A stretch of 64,000 nucleotides of DNA from Burkholderiales bacterium (lineage in GTDB: Bacteria; Pseudomonadota; Gammaproteobacteria; Burkholderiales; Burkholderiaceae), in the NCBI GenBank assembly GCA_021287185.1, contig JAJTAZ010000023.1, forward strand, positions 1 to 64,000, written 5' to 3'. Positions 26,058-36,605 of the stretch are shown here, one piece after another. A program made the translations under genes and the position numbers. Below the pieces are notes generated by a model. The model did not search any database, was not told the DNA's origin, and saw only the letters and a program-made list of their open reading frames with translations. Position 1 is the first letter of the stretch. Each line of letters starts with the position of its first letter.

Positions 26058-27533
26058 TTACAAGCCCAAATCCTGCCACATCGCATCGACTTTGCTCTTC
26101 ACCGCCGCATCCATGACAATCGGTGTACCCCACTCACGGTTGGTTTCACCCGCCCATTTATTGGTCGCATCCAAGCCCATTTTTGAACCCAAGCCCGATA
26201 CTGGCGAAGCAAAATCAAGGTAATCAATCGGTGTGTTGTCCACCAATGTGGTGTCGCGCGTTGGATCCATACGCGTGGTAATCGCCCAGATGACTTCATT
26301 CCAATCGCGGGTGTTGATGTCGTCATCAACCACGATGATGTATTTCGTGTACATGAATTGGCGCAAGAATGACCACACGCCGAACATCACGCGTTTGGCA
26401 TGACCTGCATATTGTTTTTTAATCGAGACAATCGCCATGCGGTACGAACAACCTTCGGGCGGCAGATAAAAATCAACAATTTCGGGGAATTGTTTTTGCA
26501 GCAATGGCACAAACACTTCGTTCAACGCCACACCCAAAACCGCAGGTTCATCGGGTGGTTTTCCCGTGTAGGTGCTGTGGTAAATCGGGTTCTTGCGCAT
26601 GGTGATGCGCTCAACCGTAAACACAGGGAAGGTTTCTTGCTCGTTGTAGTAGCCTGTGTGGTCGCCATACGGACCTTCGAGCGCGGTCTCGTTCGGATGT
26701 AACACACCCTCCAAAACAATCTCTGCGTTGGCAGGCACAGTCAAATCATTGCCGATGCATTGGGTCAGCACAGTGCGTCCGTGACGCAGTAAACCTGCAA
26801 ACTGGTATTCACTCAGGGTATCGGGCACAGGCGTGACCGCACCCAAAATGGTGGCTGGGTCACAGCCCAACACCACACTGATGGGAAAAGGTGTGTTCGG
26901 ATGCGCCGCACAATGGTCGCGAAAATCCAGCGCGCCGCCACGATGCGCGAGCCAGCGCATGATGAGTTTATTGCGTCCCAAAACCTGTTGGCGATAAATG
27001 CCCAGGTTTTGCCTTGGTTTATTCGGCCCTTTGGTCACCACCAAACCCCAAGTAATCAAAGGCGCAACATCGCCTGGCCAACAATGTTGAATCGGTAATT
27101 GGTTTAAATCGACCGCGTCGCCTTCAAGGATGACTTCGTGCACCGCAGCGTGTTTCTCAATTTTAGGTCGCATGTCCCACACCGCTTTGGCCATTTCGCC
27201 GAGTTTGCCAATTTCTTTCAAACCTGCGGGAGGCTGCGGTTCTTTGAGGTTGGCCAGCAGTTGTCCAATCGCGCGCAACTCAGAAATATCCTCCGCGCCC
27301 ATGCCAAGGGCAACGCGACGCGTCGTGCCAAACACATTAGCCAGTACAGGCATGGTGTATTTTTTGTCCTGATGCACAGCGTTCTCAAACAACAGTGCAG
27401 GCCCACCCGCGCGCAAGGTGCGATCGCCTATTTCGGTCATTTCCAAGACGGGCGAGACGGGCGCGGTAATGCGTTTGAGTTCGCCCATTTGCTCAAGTTG
27501 CGCCATAAAATCGCGCAGGTCGGTGTAGTTCAT
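26058..27533 (-). CDS. ubiD: UbiD-family decarboxylase (4-hydroxy-3-polyprenylbenzoate)
   Basis: 491 residues, the length of E. coli UbiD (497). Prenylated-FMN decarboxylase acting in ubiquinone synthesis. The opening [20 protein letters not shown], the [16 protein letters not shown] block, the [20 protein letters not shown] region (pFMN and Mn/K binding), and [20 protein letters not shown], which carries the catalytic glutamate, are all as in Ubi[18 protein letters not shown] follows. It needs UbiX for its cofactor; ubiX is not in the window. Ends 20 bases before the EamA-type gene and starts 12 bases after the ABC gene on the same strand, suggesting a loose operon. Confidence 0.95.
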   Translation of the reverse strand: MNYTDLRDFMAQLEQMGELKRITAPVSPVLEMTEIGDRTLRAGGPALLFENAVHQDKKYTMPVLANVFGTTRRVALGMGAEDISELRAIGQLLANLKEPQPPAGLKEIGKLGEMAKAVWDMRPKIEKHAAVHEVILEGDAVDLNQLPIQHCWPGDVAPLITWGLVVTKGPNKPRQNLGIYRQQVLGRNKLIMRWLAHRGGALDFRDHCAAHPNTPFPISVVLGCDPATILGAVTPVPDTLSEYQFAGLLRHGRTVLTQCIGNDLTVPANAEIVLEGVLHPNETALEGPYGDHTGYYNEQETFPVFTVERITMRKNPIYHSTYTGKPPDEPAVLGVALNEVFVPLLQKQFPEIVDFYLPPEGCSYRMAIVSIKKQYAGHAKRVMFGVWSFLRQFMYTKYIIVVDDDINTRDWNEVIWAITTRMDPTRDTTLVDNTPIDYLDFASPVSGLGSKMGLDATNKWAGETNREWGTPIVMDAAVKSKVDAMWQDLGL

Positions 27534-27544
27534 ATCGTCTCTAC

Positions 27545-29623
27545 TTAAATAATACTTTTGACAGCTCTAAAGCTCCCTGTTCCGTTGGGTTCAAGGTGTA
27601 AATTGTGCTGATGGAATGTGCGCAACTGCGGATGGTGCGACACGCTAACCAAGGTAATTTCGGGTAAAAACTCCAACATCGTGCGATACAAAGCCAGCTC
27701 GTTTTCTTCATCCAACGCACTGGTCGCTTCGTCTAAAAACACATACTGCGGACGTTGCAAAAACAAGCGTGCAAACGATAAACGCTGCTGCTCACCACCT
27801 GAGAGCAACCACGCCCAGTTGTTCGTCTCATCCAAGCGCGTTTTCAGATGAGCCAATCGACTCATGTCCAGCGCGGCTTCATACGCAGCGGTATTGAATC
27901 GTGTCGGTACATCGGGGTAAGACAGGGCTTCACGCAAAGTGCCCACAGGCATATAGGGGCGTTGCGGTAAAAACAGCATTTTGCCTTTGGTCGGCACATC
28001 AATATGCCCTTCACCAAACGGCCAAAGATCAGCAATCGCGCGCAAAATCGTACTTTTACCCGAACCCGATGCACCCGTCACCAACCAACGCTCGCCCAGC
28101 GAAATTTGCCAATCCAAACCCACCACCTGCGGGATGCCGAGCAATTGCCCTTGTGCGTTCTTCTGTGGCCGCGCGAGCATGGCGTGGGTCAGCGCGACAC
28201 CGCCGACATTGTTTTCAACCACGCGCAGTTCGGATTTTGCCTGCACGGTGTCCACACGATGAAGGTCACTGTCTAAGTTAAAAATACGCGTTGATGAACC
28301 GCGCAGTTCTGCCCATGTGCTGTAGTTGTCAATAAACCACGACAGCGCGTCACGCAGTTCGCCAAACGCGCGCAACACCTGCATCACCCCACCAAAGTTA
28401 ATTGCACCCGAGAAATAACGCGGCACGGCAACGATGACTGGGAAAATAATTCCTGCTTGACCATAGATGCTTTGCGCGAAACTCAGGTATTTAATTCGCC
28501 ACATATAGTGATACCAGTTCGCACGAATCACGGTGAAAAAATGCCGCGCACCACGCAAATGGTGTGCTTCACCTTGTAGAAAACTAATGCCCTCAGCGTA
28601 CTCGCGTGCACGAATCAAGTGGTAACGAAAATCGGCATTGTAGCGTTCGCGCAGCACATTGATTTTCACCAAACGCCGACCAATCAAATGAATCGCCAAC
28701 GAACCCAAAATGGTGTACAGCACCACCGTCCAAAACATATAAAACGGGATGTGTATCGCATATCCAAACACGGTGGTATCCAAATCACCCGACAATTTCA
28801 ACATGGCTTTGGAATACTCATATACCGACAATGCCGCCAAATAAAAACCAAAAAACAGTGCCACCGCCATTTCGGTAAAGCGATTTAAATCTTCGGCAAT
28901 TCGTTGATCAGGGTTGTCCTGTCCATGAATTTGCTCCAAATGGTAAAAGCGATTGTCGGAGAAGTAGCGTGTGGCATAGTTTTCGGTCAACCATGTGCGC
29001 CAGCGAATTTGTAACAACTGGCTGAAGAAAGTGCGGTATGTCCCCGCGATAATCGACGTAAAGGCCAGTTGAGAGAATAAAATTAACCCTGGAATGAACT
29101 TTGGCACATCTTTATTTTTGACATCTTCCCAAAAATTACCCGACCAGTTGATGAGTTCGACACCGATTTTCACATTGATGGTTGCCAAAGCCAAAACCAA
29201 AAAGGCCAAACCCCACGCATGAATGCGCTCTGCGCCCAATTTGGTGAAACGCAACAAGCCTTGATACAACACAAACACCAATCCAAACAACGCCAACACC
29301 GCGCCGACACGTTTGAAAAAACTCAGCCAGTGGTTGTTGTGAAAAGCTTCGTTACTCGCAATCACATAATTGCGCACCCACTCATATAAGGTGTCATTGG
29401 TCACGATAAAAATCAAGGCAACAATCAAGATGGCCATCACCACCAATGCACCCACGCCACCCCAATATTGGCTGGCAAAACGTAGAATGTCTTTGAATTT
29501 GGCTAAACTGTGGTTGTCTAATGTGCGTTCATTTTGTGCCACATCAGGCAATGGTTGATCAATCCATGCTTGTTTGACTTCGAATTCGGTGGGGGTTTGA
29601 CTTGAATGGTTATGGATATTCAT
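27545..29623 (-). CDS. yddA: SbmA/BacA-YddA-type ABC transporter (permease-ATPase fusion)
   Basis: 692 residues from the ATG at 29623. A long N-terminal membrane region (helices between about 50 and 400) is of the SbmA/BacA type, recognisable by [20 protein letters not shown] and [16 protein letters not shown]. The C-terminal ATPase has Walker [10 protein letters not shown], signature [14 protein letters not shown] and Walker [15 protein letters not shown]. In family terms this is the YddA-like branch, related to ABCD peroxisomal transporters and to SbmA peptide importers; substrate unknown. An extra seven residues upstream (ATG at 29644) are possible. Followed by ubiD after 11 bases. Confidence 0.88.
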   Translation of the reverse strand: MNIHNHSSQTPTEFEVKQAWIDQPLPDVAQNERTLDNHSLAKFKDILRFASQYWGGVGALVVMAILIVALIFIVTNDTLYEWVRNYVIASNEAFHNNHWLSFFKRVGAVLALFGLVFVLYQGLLRFTKLGAERIHAWGLAFLVLALATINVKIGVELINWSGNFWEDVKNKDVPKFIPGLILFSQLAFTSIIAGTYRTFFSQLLQIRWRTWLTENYATRYFSDNRFYHLEQIHGQDNPDQRIAEDLNRFTEMAVALFFGFYLAALSVYEYSKAMLKLSGDLDTTVFGYAIHIPFYMFWTVVLYTILGSLAIHLIGRRLVKINVLRERYNADFRYHLIRAREYAEGISFLQGEAHHLRGARHFFTVIRANWYHYMWRIKYLSFAQSIYGQAGIIFPVIVAVPRYFSGAINFGGVMQVLRAFGELRDALSWFIDNYSTWAELRGSSTRIFNLDSDLHRVDTVQAKSELRVVENNVGGVALTHAMLARPQKNAQGQLLGIPQVVGLDWQISLGERWLVTGASGSGKSTILRAIADLWPFGEGHIDVPTKGKMLFLPQRPYMPVGTLREALSYPDVPTRFNTAAYEAALDMSRLAHLKTRLDETNNWAWLLSGGEQQRLSFARLFLQRPQYVFLDEATSALDEENELALYRTMLEFLPEITLVSVSHHPQLRTFHQHNLHLEPNGTGSFRAVKSII

Positions 29624-29652
29624 AAAAAGTAAAAATGAGAACAAAAGTTTCT

Positions 29653-29949
29653 TTATGCTTTGCGTTTGCGGCTACGCTGCTGGGCTGGACGACTTTGATT
29701 GGCAGCGGTTTTATCGCCAATCACGATTTTAGAAGCAATCAGTGCTGCCAAGGTGGTGAACAAAAAACCCATCACATCGGATGGAAAAAACAATTGCGTC
29801 ACCATACCCAACTCACCGACAATCAAACTCATGGCACAGGCCCACAAGGCGATTTTTTTGAATGCGACCGTACTGCCGTTGAATTTGCGCACGACATACG
29901 CCACTATCAATCCGACAATCACGAGCCAGAGTTCTTGTTGAAAAAACAT
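29653..29949 (-). CDS. Small membrane protein of unknown function
   Basis: 98 residues from the ATG at 29949, preferred over the longer frame (30066) because AAGGAT lies just upstream and the extra 39 codons carry no domain. Three hydrophobic helices (ELWLVIVGLIVAYVV; IALWACAMSLIVGELGMV; VMGFLFTTLAALIAS) are followed by a strongly basic C-terminal tail (RPAQQRSRKRKA) that should lie in the cytoplasm. No family recognised. Ends 29 bases before the SbmA/YddA-type gene on the same strand. Confidence 0.65.
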   Translation of the reverse strand: MFFQQELWLVIVGLIVAYVVRKFNGSTVAFKKIALWACAMSLIVGELGMVTQLFFPSDVMGFLFTTLAALIASKIVIGDKTAANQSRPAQQRSRKRKA

Positions 29950-30092
29950 GTCAATATCCTTATTGGTGTCAAAGCCATTTAAATAAATCAAGTGGTTGAG
30001 GCAGCACATCGGCACATCCCGACCATTACCCATAGCCCTGACAGCGTTTGGCAGGTATAATACCAACTTTCGCGCCTCGCTTCATTCCTTTC

Positions 30093-30115
30093 ATCGGTTT
30101 TTGACCGATATTTTT
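30093..30115 (+). promoter_or_regulatory. Hairpin with T-run in the hemA leader
   Basis: ATCGGT and ACCGAT (6 bp, loop TTTTG) followed by ATTTTT, ending 13 bases before the hemA ATG. A TATAAT box at 30056-30061 would start the message near 30068, placing this hairpin inside the leader. It looks like a weak intrinsic terminator or attenuator; it could equally be a chance hairpin. Confidence 0.35.
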
Positions 30116-30128
30116 GGCACCCAAATAC

Positions 30129-31445
30129 ATGTCGTTGTTTGTTATAGGTCTTAATCACACCACCGCTCCGCTGACCTTGCGCGAGCGGATTGCCTTTGCG
30201 CCGACAGAGTTGTCGCATGCCTTGCCGCAACTACAAACCAATTTATCCCCACACCAACCTGAAAAAGCCCCCCAAATCGCCGTACTATCGACCTGCAACC
30301 GCATGGAGGTGTATGGCTTTAATCCCAACCAAACCATTGCACACGCATCTGCAGTGATGCAATGGCTGGCAGATTACCACCGCGTTCCTGTGCAAGAGTT
30401 GGCTGAACACATGTATATACTGCAAGACAATGACGCACTCGCACACGCCTTTGCCGTTGCCAGCGGTATGAACTCAATGGTTTTGGGTGAGCCACAAATC
30501 CTCGGACAAATGAAACAAGCGGCGCGTCTGGCATCCGAAGCAGGCACGATGGGCAGTCAGTTGCAACAATGGTTTGAGAAGAGTTTTGCTGTCGCCAAAG
30601 ATGTGCGCACCCACACGGCGATTGGTGAGCATTCAGTGTCAATGGCCGCCGCTGCGGTCAAACTTGCCAAACGGGTGTTTGAGGATTTCAATCACTTGAA
30701 TGTGTTATTGGTCGGTGCGGGCGAAATGATGGATGTGGTTGCCGCGCACATTGTCGGCGCGCAACCGCGCAGTTTGACCGTAGCCAATCGCTCGTTGGAA
30801 CGTGCGCAAGAACTACTGCAAGCACACCCCACACCCAACTCACAAGCGATTCGCTTGACTGAATTACAGGAACAACTGCATCGATTTGATGTGGTGGTCA
30901 CGTGTACCGCCAGTACCTTGCCAATTGTCGGTTTGGGCATGGTCGAATCTGCACTGAAAGCCCGACGCAAACGCCCAATGGTCATGGTCGATTTGGGCGT
31001 ACCGCGCGACATTGAACCAGCCGTCAGCCAACTGTCGGATGCCTATGTGTACACCGTGGATGATTTATCCAGCATTGTTGCGCACAACAGCGCACAGCGA
31101 ACCGCCGCGCTGGCCGATGCGCAATTGATTGTAGAGCGTGAAGTACACAACTTTACCGCCGAGCAAAAACGCCGCGCCCACATGCCTCAGGTATTGAGTC
31201 TGCGTGCACGTGCCGAGCGTGTGCGCCAAGCAGAATTGGAGCGCGTTTTGGGCTCGCTCAATGGTTTGGCAGAACGCGGAGAACTGTCCGTATCAAACAC
31301 TCAAGAACTGATGGCACAGTTGTCACAACGCCTGACCAATAAACTTCTGCATGAACCGACTGTTGGCGTACAAAGCACCGATGAATCTGTGCGCAACGCG
31401 TGGCAGTTGGTCTCAAAAAACTGGTTGAACGACTACGAGCTTTAG
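30129..31445 (+). CDS. hemA: Glutamyl-tRNA reductase
   Basis: 438 residues. NADPH-dependent reduction of glutamyl-tRNA(Glu) to glutamate-1-semialdehyde, first committed step of haem synthesis by the C5 route. FVIGLNHTTAPLTLRERIAF opens the catalytic domain and Cys56 in LSTCNRMEVY is the thioester nucleophile. EPQILGQMKQA, VGAGEMM (NADPH site) and the C-terminal helical dimerisation domain follow. Start is the ATG at 30129, where homology begins. First gene of hemA-prfA. The later haem genes hemC, hemD, hemX, hemY and hemN are also in this window. Confidence 0.96.
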   Translation: MSLFVIGLNHTTAPLTLRERIAFAPTELSHALPQLQTNLSPHQPEKAPQIAVLSTCNRMEVYGFNPNQTIAHASAVMQWLADYHRVPVQELAEHMYILQDNDALAHAFAVASGMNSMVLGEPQILGQMKQAARLASEAGTMGSQLQQWFEKSFAVAKDVRTHTAIGEHSVSMAAAAVKLAKRVFEDFNHLNVLLVGAGEMMDVVAAHIVGAQPRSLTVANRSLERAQELLQAHPTPNSQAIRLTELQEQLHRFDVVVTCTASTLPIVGLGMVESALKARRKRPMVMVDLGVPRDIEPAVSQLSDAYVYTVDDLSSIVAHNSAQRTAALADAQLIVEREVHNFTAEQKRRAHMPQVLSLRARAERVRQAELERVLGSLNGLAERGELSVSNTQELMAQLSQRLTNKLLHEPTVGVQSTDESVRNAWQLVSKNWLNDYEL

Positions 31446-31548
31446 CACGATTCTACACGTGCAATTAAAGATGCTTTAGATTTAGGTAAAGCACAGCTTG
31501 CTCAATGACGCTTTGTTCATCCATCAACCATTTTCACACACCTGCCCT

Positions 31549-32628
31549 ATGAAACCTTCTATGCGCGAAAAACTCAGCCAATTGGTTGAGCGACACTTGG
31601 AAATCAATCATTTGCTTCAGCAACCCGATGTCACCAACGACATGGAAAACTATCGCAAACTCACACGTGAACACGCCGAAATCACGCCTGTGGTGGAAAC
31701 TTTTTCACAGTATGTACAAACCGAAAAAGACCTTGAGAGCGCACAAGAAATGTTGCTTGATGCCGAACTCAAAGAATTTGCCCAAGAAGAAATTCAAACC
31801 AATAAAGCGCAATTGGAAGCCTTGCAAACCCAATTGCGTACCATGCTGATTCCAAAAGATGAGAACGACAACCGCAACGTCATCCTTGAAATTCGCGCGG
31901 GTACAGGTGGCGAAGAATCGGCTTTGTTCGCCGCAGATTTATTGCGCATGTACACACGTTACGCCGAACGCCAAGGTTGGCGCGTGGAAATCATGAGCGA
32001 GTCTCCCTCGGATTTAGGCGGTTATCGTGAGGTGATTGTCGAACTCTCAGGCACCGATGTGTATGCCACCATGAAATTTGAATCGGGTGGGCACCGCGTG
32101 CAACGCGTACCCGAAACCGAGGCCCAAGGTCGCATCCACACATCGGCCTGCACCGTTGCGGTAATGCCCGAAGCTGACGAGGTGGGTGATGTCATCATCA
32201 ATCCCGCGGATTTGCGCGTTGACACTTTCCGTGCTTCAGGAGCAGGTGGACAACACATCAATAAAACCGATTCTGCCGTGCGCATCACCCACATTCCGAC
32301 TGGTACGGTGGTTGAATGCCAAGACGATCGCTCGCAACACCGCAACAAAGACAAAGCCATGAAAGTATTGGTCACACGCATTCGAGATGCGCAACTGCAA
32401 GCACAACATGCCTCACAAGCGGCCACACGTAAATCTTTGGTCGGTTCGGGTGATCGCTCCGAGCGCATTCGTACCTACAATTTTCCGCAAGGGCGAATCA
32501 CCGACCACCGCGTGAATTTAACTTGGTACAAAATTGATGCGATGATGCTCGGTGATTTGGACGAGATGTTTCACGCATTGGCTGCCGAATATCAAGCGGA
32601 GCAATTGATGGCTTTGGGCGATGTCTAA
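31549..32628 (+). CDS. prfA: Peptide chain release factor 1
   Basis: 359 residues (E. coli RF1 360). Ends translation at UAA and UAG. The opening [20 protein letters not shown] aligns with E. coli MKPSIVAKLEAL and fixes the start at 31549. [20 protein letters not shown] holds the P-x-T stop-codon motif (here PET), and [19 protein letters not shown] holds the GGQ tip that triggers peptide release. prmC, which methylates that glutamine and usually follows prfA, is not next to it; a strong terminator is. Confidence 0.97.
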   Translation: MKPSMREKLSQLVERHLEINHLLQQPDVTNDMENYRKLTREHAEITPVVETFSQYVQTEKDLESAQEMLLDAELKEFAQEEIQTNKAQLEALQTQLRTMLIPKDENDNRNVILEIRAGTGGEESALFAADLLRMYTRYAERQGWRVEIMSESPSDLGGYREVIVELSGTDVYATMKFESGGHRVQRVPETEAQGRIHTSACTVAVMPEADEVGDVIINPADLRVDTFRASGAGGQHINKTDSAVRITHIPTGTVVECQDDRSQHRNKDKAMKVLVTRIRDAQLQAQHASQAATRKSLVGSGDRSERIRTYNFPQGRITDHRVNLTWYKIDAMMLGDLDEMFHALAAEYQAEQLMALGDV

Positions 32629-32654
32629 TCGTCAGACACACCAACAACAACAAT

Positions 32655-32686
32655 AAAAAAGCCCAGTTATCAAACTGGGCTTTTTT
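32655..32686. terminator. Bidirectional rho-independent terminator
   Basis: GCCCAGTT / AACTGGGC stem (32661-32680) with A6 on the left and T6 on the right, between the convergent prfA and NlpC/P60 genes. Confidence 0.9.
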
Positions 32687-32721
32687 ATTGCTAATTAGTT
32701 GATTAAATACACCACCAAACG

Positions 32722-33210
32722 TCACATCGCTTGCGGTGCATTGCCTTTAGAAATTCGTCGCGCGCTGGTGAAATGGGCTTTCCAATAGCCGCTGTCCAAA
32801 GTGTCAAAACGAACTTGCGAGCGAGAATTGGGCGAGTGCACAAACATGCCATTGCCAACATAAATACCCACATGTGAATTACTAAAACCACGGGTATTGA
32901 AAAATACCATATCTCCAGGAAGCATATCTGAAGTACCCACGACATCACCCACGTGTGCCTGCTCAGATGCCGTGCGCGGTAAACTCACGCCAACCGCATT
33001 TTTAAACACGTACTGCACATAGCCACTGCAATCCAAACCTGTTTCAGGTGATGTGCCACCATAACGGTATTTCACACCAATCAATTGCATGGCTTTACCC
33101 AATAATTTTTGCGCAAAACCATCGTCTGCCATCGCAACGGTACTGCCCAAACTCAAAGCCAGCGCAGTCACGGCCGCGGTCGCAGATTTAAAAAATCTTT
33201 TTAAAATCAT
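32722..33210 (-). CDS. NlpC/P60-family peptidoglycan endopeptidase
   Basis: 162 residues. A signal peptide (to about residue 28, ending TVAMA-DD) is followed directly by a C40 peptidase domain with catalytic Cys61 (GLDCSGYVQYVF), His113 (NSHVGIYVGNG) and a third polar position near His125 (MFVHSP). YRYGGTSPETGLDCSG is typical of Spr/NlpC-like enzymes that cut gamma-D-Glu-meso-DAP bonds. No SH3 or LysM domain, so it is a minimal periplasmic hydrolase. No lipobox: the signal region has no cysteine. Convergent with prfA. Confidence 0.92.
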   Translation of the reverse strand: MILKRFFKSATAAVTALALSLGSTVAMADDGFAQKLLGKAMQLIGVKYRYGGTSPETGLDCSGYVQYVFKNAVGVSLPRTASEQAHVGDVVGTSDMLPGDMVFFNTRGFSNSHVGIYVGNGMFVHSPNSRSQVRFDTLDSGYWKAHFTSARRISKGNAPQAM

Positions 33211-33391
33211 AAAAATCTATCCATTGAATCGTCATTGCTGGACAGACCCTGCCAATGACGACATTTTTAACTCGGTTTTCGAAAAACCCAAAGAAAAAAC
33301 AATAAGTTAGACGACAATTGACCGCATTGTACTGACCCAAACCGACCCTGTCAACCCTTTTACTCTTGGCGAAAGATTAAAAAATATTGTC

Positions 33392-33664
33392 TTATGCCGA
33401 CGGTGGCACAAAGCCTGCAGCAACATCGCCACCATCACCAAAGAAAAACGCCTCACACTGCTTGAGCAAGTACTGACGCGCGCGTGGGTCAAGCATGGAC
33501 AAGCGGTTTTCGTTAATCAACATGGTTTGATGCTTAAGCCATTGCGCCCAACCCTCTTTGGACACGTTTTCATAAATTTTTTGTCCCAAAGCCCCTGGAA
33601 CAGGAGCAAAATCCAAACCCTCTGCTTGTGCGTTCAAACGGACGCATTGAACCATACGTGTCAT
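33392..33664 (-). CDS. yggX: YggX-type Fe(II) trafficking/oxidative damage protection protein
   Basis: 90 residues (E. coli YggX 91). [40 protein letters not shown] and [20 protein letters not shown] are the family's blocks, and the conserved N-terminal cysteine is present (Cys7). YggX protects Fe-S clusters against oxidants and may move iron to them. The C-terminus ([16 protein letters not shown]) is typical of betaproteobacterial members. Lies ten bases after argA on the same strand. Confidence 0.94.
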   Translation of the reverse strand: MTRMVQCVRLNAQAEGLDFAPVPGALGQKIYENVSKEGWAQWLKHQTMLINENRLSMLDPRARQYLLKQCEAFFFGDGGDVAAGFVPPSA

Positions 33665-33674
33665 ATTCTAAACC

Positions 33675-35021
33675 TTAAAGTTTTTTGATAAAAATTTGCG
33701 ACTTGCGTTGCCAATTATATATTTTTTGTCGATTGTCGGGCAAATCGTTGACAGTGGCTGGCATGAAGCCGCGCTTGATGAACCAATGTGCCGTGCGTGT
33801 GGTCAACACAAACAATTCTTTCATGCCTTCGCGCCGCGCACGATTTTCAATATGCGCCATCATGCGTTCACCCAAGCCCATACCCTGCATGGATGGATCG
33901 ATTGAAAAGCACGCCATCTCGCCCATGTGGTCTTCTTTGAATGGATATAAAGCCGCACAGCCTAAAATAATACCATCATATTCAAGCACGCTGAAAAACG
34001 GCAACTCTGCCTCTAATTTTTCTCGCCCTCGTGGCACCAGCGTGCCATCCTGCTCCAATGGTGCAATCAGTTGCAAAATACCACCCAAATCCTCTGCGGT
34101 TGCTTCACGCAAACTTTCTAAACTGTTCTGCGTAATCATGCAGCCGACACCATCGTGCTGGAACAATTCAAGCAACACACCGCCATCCAATTTCGCAGGG
34201 ACAATGTGTGCGCGCGGGACACCCGCATTGACCGCATCACACGCTGCAGAGAGTGATTGGCGCAAGAAATTCTCAACGGGCAAATGGGTTTCCAAGGTTT
34301 CGGCCTGACGAATATCCAAAGCCTGTATGGGTTCACCATGCTCATCCAATACATCTTCATGCGAGAGAATAATCAACTTATCGGCGTGGATTTGGCTGGC
34401 AACCGCACTGGCCAAATCAGGTGTGAGCAAATTAAACACCTCACCTGTGGGCGAAAACCCCAAAGGTGACAGCAGTACAATTTGCCCTGCATTGAGTTGG
34501 GTCTCAATCGCCTCACGGTTGACTTTACGCACCACACCTGCATGTTGATAGTCCACACCGTCCAATACACCGACAGGTTTTGCAGTGATAAAATTACCCG
34601 AAACCACGTGAATTGACGAACCTGCCATTGGCGTGTTGGGCAAACCTTGGCTAAACGCAGCTTCAACCGACAAACGCAATGCGCCACAGGCTTCTTTGAC
34701 CGCTTCGAGGGTCGCCGCATTGGTCACACGAATGCCATTAACGAACTCTGATGGAATCTGGCGCAAAGCCAATTGCGCTTCAATCTGCGGACGCGCACCA
34801 GGAATGAACACAATGCGCATGCCCATGGCTTTGAGCAGACTGATGTCAAACACCAAATCCTCTAAACCACCGTTTTCAATCAACTCACCCGCGCACGCAA
34901 TCACAAATGTTTTATTGTGAAAGGTATGCACATACGGTGCAACATCACGCAACCATTGTACGAATTGTTTCGGATGCAACTCTACTGCGTCGTTCTCGGT
35001 AATCAATTTTGAAGTGGGCAT
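33675..35021 (-). CDS. argA: N-acetylglutamate synthase
   Basis: 448 residues (E. coli ArgA 443). First step of arginine synthesis: acetyl-CoA plus glutamate. An amino-acid-kinase-like domain (about residues 10-290; FVIACAGELIEN, FIPGARPQIEAQL, LLSPLGFSPTGEVFNL) is followed by a GNAT acetyltransferase domain (about 300-448; CFSIDPSMQGMGLGERMMAH and the C-terminal HWFIKRGF). In the classic enzyme the kinase-like domain binds arginine for feedback inhibition. Followed on the same strand by yggX. Confidence 0.95.
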   Translation of the reverse strand: MPTSKLITENDAVELHPKQFVQWLRDVAPYVHTFHNKTFVIACAGELIENGGLEDLVFDISLLKAMGMRIVFIPGARPQIEAQLALRQIPSEFVNGIRVTNAATLEAVKEACGALRLSVEAAFSQGLPNTPMAGSSIHVVSGNFITAKPVGVLDGVDYQHAGVVRKVNREAIETQLNAGQIVLLSPLGFSPTGEVFNLLTPDLASAVASQIHADKLIILSHEDVLDEHGEPIQALDIRQAETLETHLPVENFLRQSLSAACDAVNAGVPRAHIVPAKLDGGVLLELFQHDGVGCMITQNSLESLREATAEDLGGILQLIAPLEQDGTLVPRGREKLEAELPFFSVLEYDGIILGCAALYPFKEDHMGEMACFSIDPSMQGMGLGERMMAHIENRARREGMKELFVLTTRTAHWFIKRGFMPATVNDLPDNRQKIYNWQRKSQIFIKKL

Positions 35022-35196
35022 TGTACGTGCATGAGTAAAAATGAAAAAGATTGATAAACTGCCGTATTGTAATGCAAAAATTTAAAAAAACGGTGGTTTC
35101 TTCAACAGATTTTCAATGCATATCGTTCGGTCATCGTCTTGTGCAATGAGACACAGAGACGCTTTTGGACTACAATAGCGCACCGCCTATTTTCGG

Positions 35197-36588
35197 ATGC
35201 CTCGTATGTCAGTTTCTCCACACCTCATTCACAAATACAATGTCGCAGGTCCGCGTTACACCAGCTATCCGACCGTGCCGTATTGGCAAGAAGCCGATTT
35301 CTCGGTTACACCTTATCTTGAGACCGTCAAACGCACATTCAGCGCGACCAACGCACGGGATGGTATCAGTCTGTACATCCACCTGCCCTACTGCGAAAGC
35401 CTGTGCACATTCTGCGCCTGCAACCACCGCATCACCAAAAAACATGAGGTTGAAGGCGGTTACATCGCAGCGGTACTCAAAGAATGGCGGATGTATGTCG
35501 ATTTATTGGCAAAATCTTCCGAGCAGCGCATTAAAATCCGCGAAATCCATTTGGGTGGCGGTACGCCAACTTTTTTCTCGCCCGAACATTTGACCCAATT
35601 GATCAACGGATTGTTTGAGTTTGCCGAGCGCGCCGACAACCATGAATTCAGCTTTGAAGGTCATCCAAACAACACCACCGAAGCACATTTACAAACACTG
35701 TACGACTTGGGTTTTCGCCGCGTGAGTTTTGGGGTGCAGGATTACGACCCGAAAGTTCAAAAAGCCATCAACCGCATTCAACCGTTTGAAAATGTTGCAC
35801 GCGTGACCGAAACTGCACGCGCCATTGGTTACACATCGATTAGCCACGATTTGGTGTTTGGCTTACCGCATCAAAACCTTGACACCATGCGCCACACGAT
35901 TGCGAGAACCGCCGAACTCGCGCCCGACCGTTTGGCCTTTTACAGCTATGCGCATGTGCCTTGGATTAAGGGCAATGGTCAACGCGGCTTTAACGACGAG
36001 GACTTACCCAGCGGCCCTGAAAAACGCGCTTTGTATGAGCTGGGCAAAGAGATGTTTGATGAATTGGGTTATGTTGAGGTCGGCATGGATCATTTCGCTC
36101 GCCCCAATGATACGCTGTATCAAGCCATGAATGAAGGTCGACTGCACCGCAACTTCATGGGTTATACCGAGACCAACACACGTTTGATGCTCAGTTTGGG
36201 CGTATCGTCGATTTCGGACAGTTGGTATGCCTTTGCGCAGAACGAAAAAGTACTCGAGGATTATTTGGCGCGTATTAATTCGGGACAATTACCACTCATG
36301 CGTGGGCATTTGCTCACCGCTGAGGATTTAATCATCCGCCAGCACATTCTCAATATCATGTGCCGCATGCACACCGATTGGTCTGAACCTGCCATGCAGT
36401 TTGCCCAACTGCCACAAGCCGTTGAATTGCTCAAACCCATGCAAGACGATGGTTTGCTCGAAATTTTACCGAATGGTTTAAAAGTCACCGAGCAAGGTCG
36501 CCCGTTTGTGCGCAACATCGCCATGGCGTTTGATGTGCGTTTGTGGGCCAAGCAACCCGAAACACGTTTGTTTTCAATGACCATCTAA
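35197..36588 (+). CDS. hemN: Oxygen-independent coproporphyrinogen III oxidase
   Basis: 463 residues. Radical-SAM enzyme that converts coproporphyrinogen III to protoporphyrinogen IX without oxygen. Cys66, Cys70 and Cys73 (YCESLCTFC) bind the [4Fe-4S] cluster; Cys75 is the extra HemN-type cysteine. YTSYPTVPYW, HLGGGTPTFFSPEHL, VSFGVQDYDPKVQKAINRIQ and SHDLVFGLPHQ are HemN signatures. It is a true HemN rather than a HemW: the N-terminal YNVAGPRYTSYPT trip-wire is present. Start at the first ATG or at the methionine three codons on; no clear ribosome binding site decides. With frdABCD it points to growth with little oxygen. Confidence 0.95.
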   Translation: MPRMSVSPHLIHKYNVAGPRYTSYPTVPYWQEADFSVTPYLETVKRTFSATNARDGISLYIHLPYCESLCTFCACNHRITKKHEVEGGYIAAVLKEWRMYVDLLAKSSEQRIKIREIHLGGGTPTFFSPEHLTQLINGLFEFAERADNHEFSFEGHPNNTTEAHLQTLYDLGFRRVSFGVQDYDPKVQKAINRIQPFENVARVTETARAIGYTSISHDLVFGLPHQNLDTMRHTIARTAELAPDRLAFYSYAHVPWIKGNGQRGFNDEDLPSGPEKRALYELGKEMFDELGYVEVGMDHFARPNDTLYQAMNEGRLHRNFMGYTETNTRLMLSLGVSSISDSWYAFAQNEKVLEDYLARINSGQLPLMRGHLLTAEDLIIRQHILNIMCRMHTDWSEPAMQFAQLPQAVELLKPMQDDGLLEILPNGLKVTEQGRPFVRNIAMAFDVRLWAKQPETRLFSMTI

Positions 36589-36605
36589 GTAAGTGTTTGA
36601 CACAA

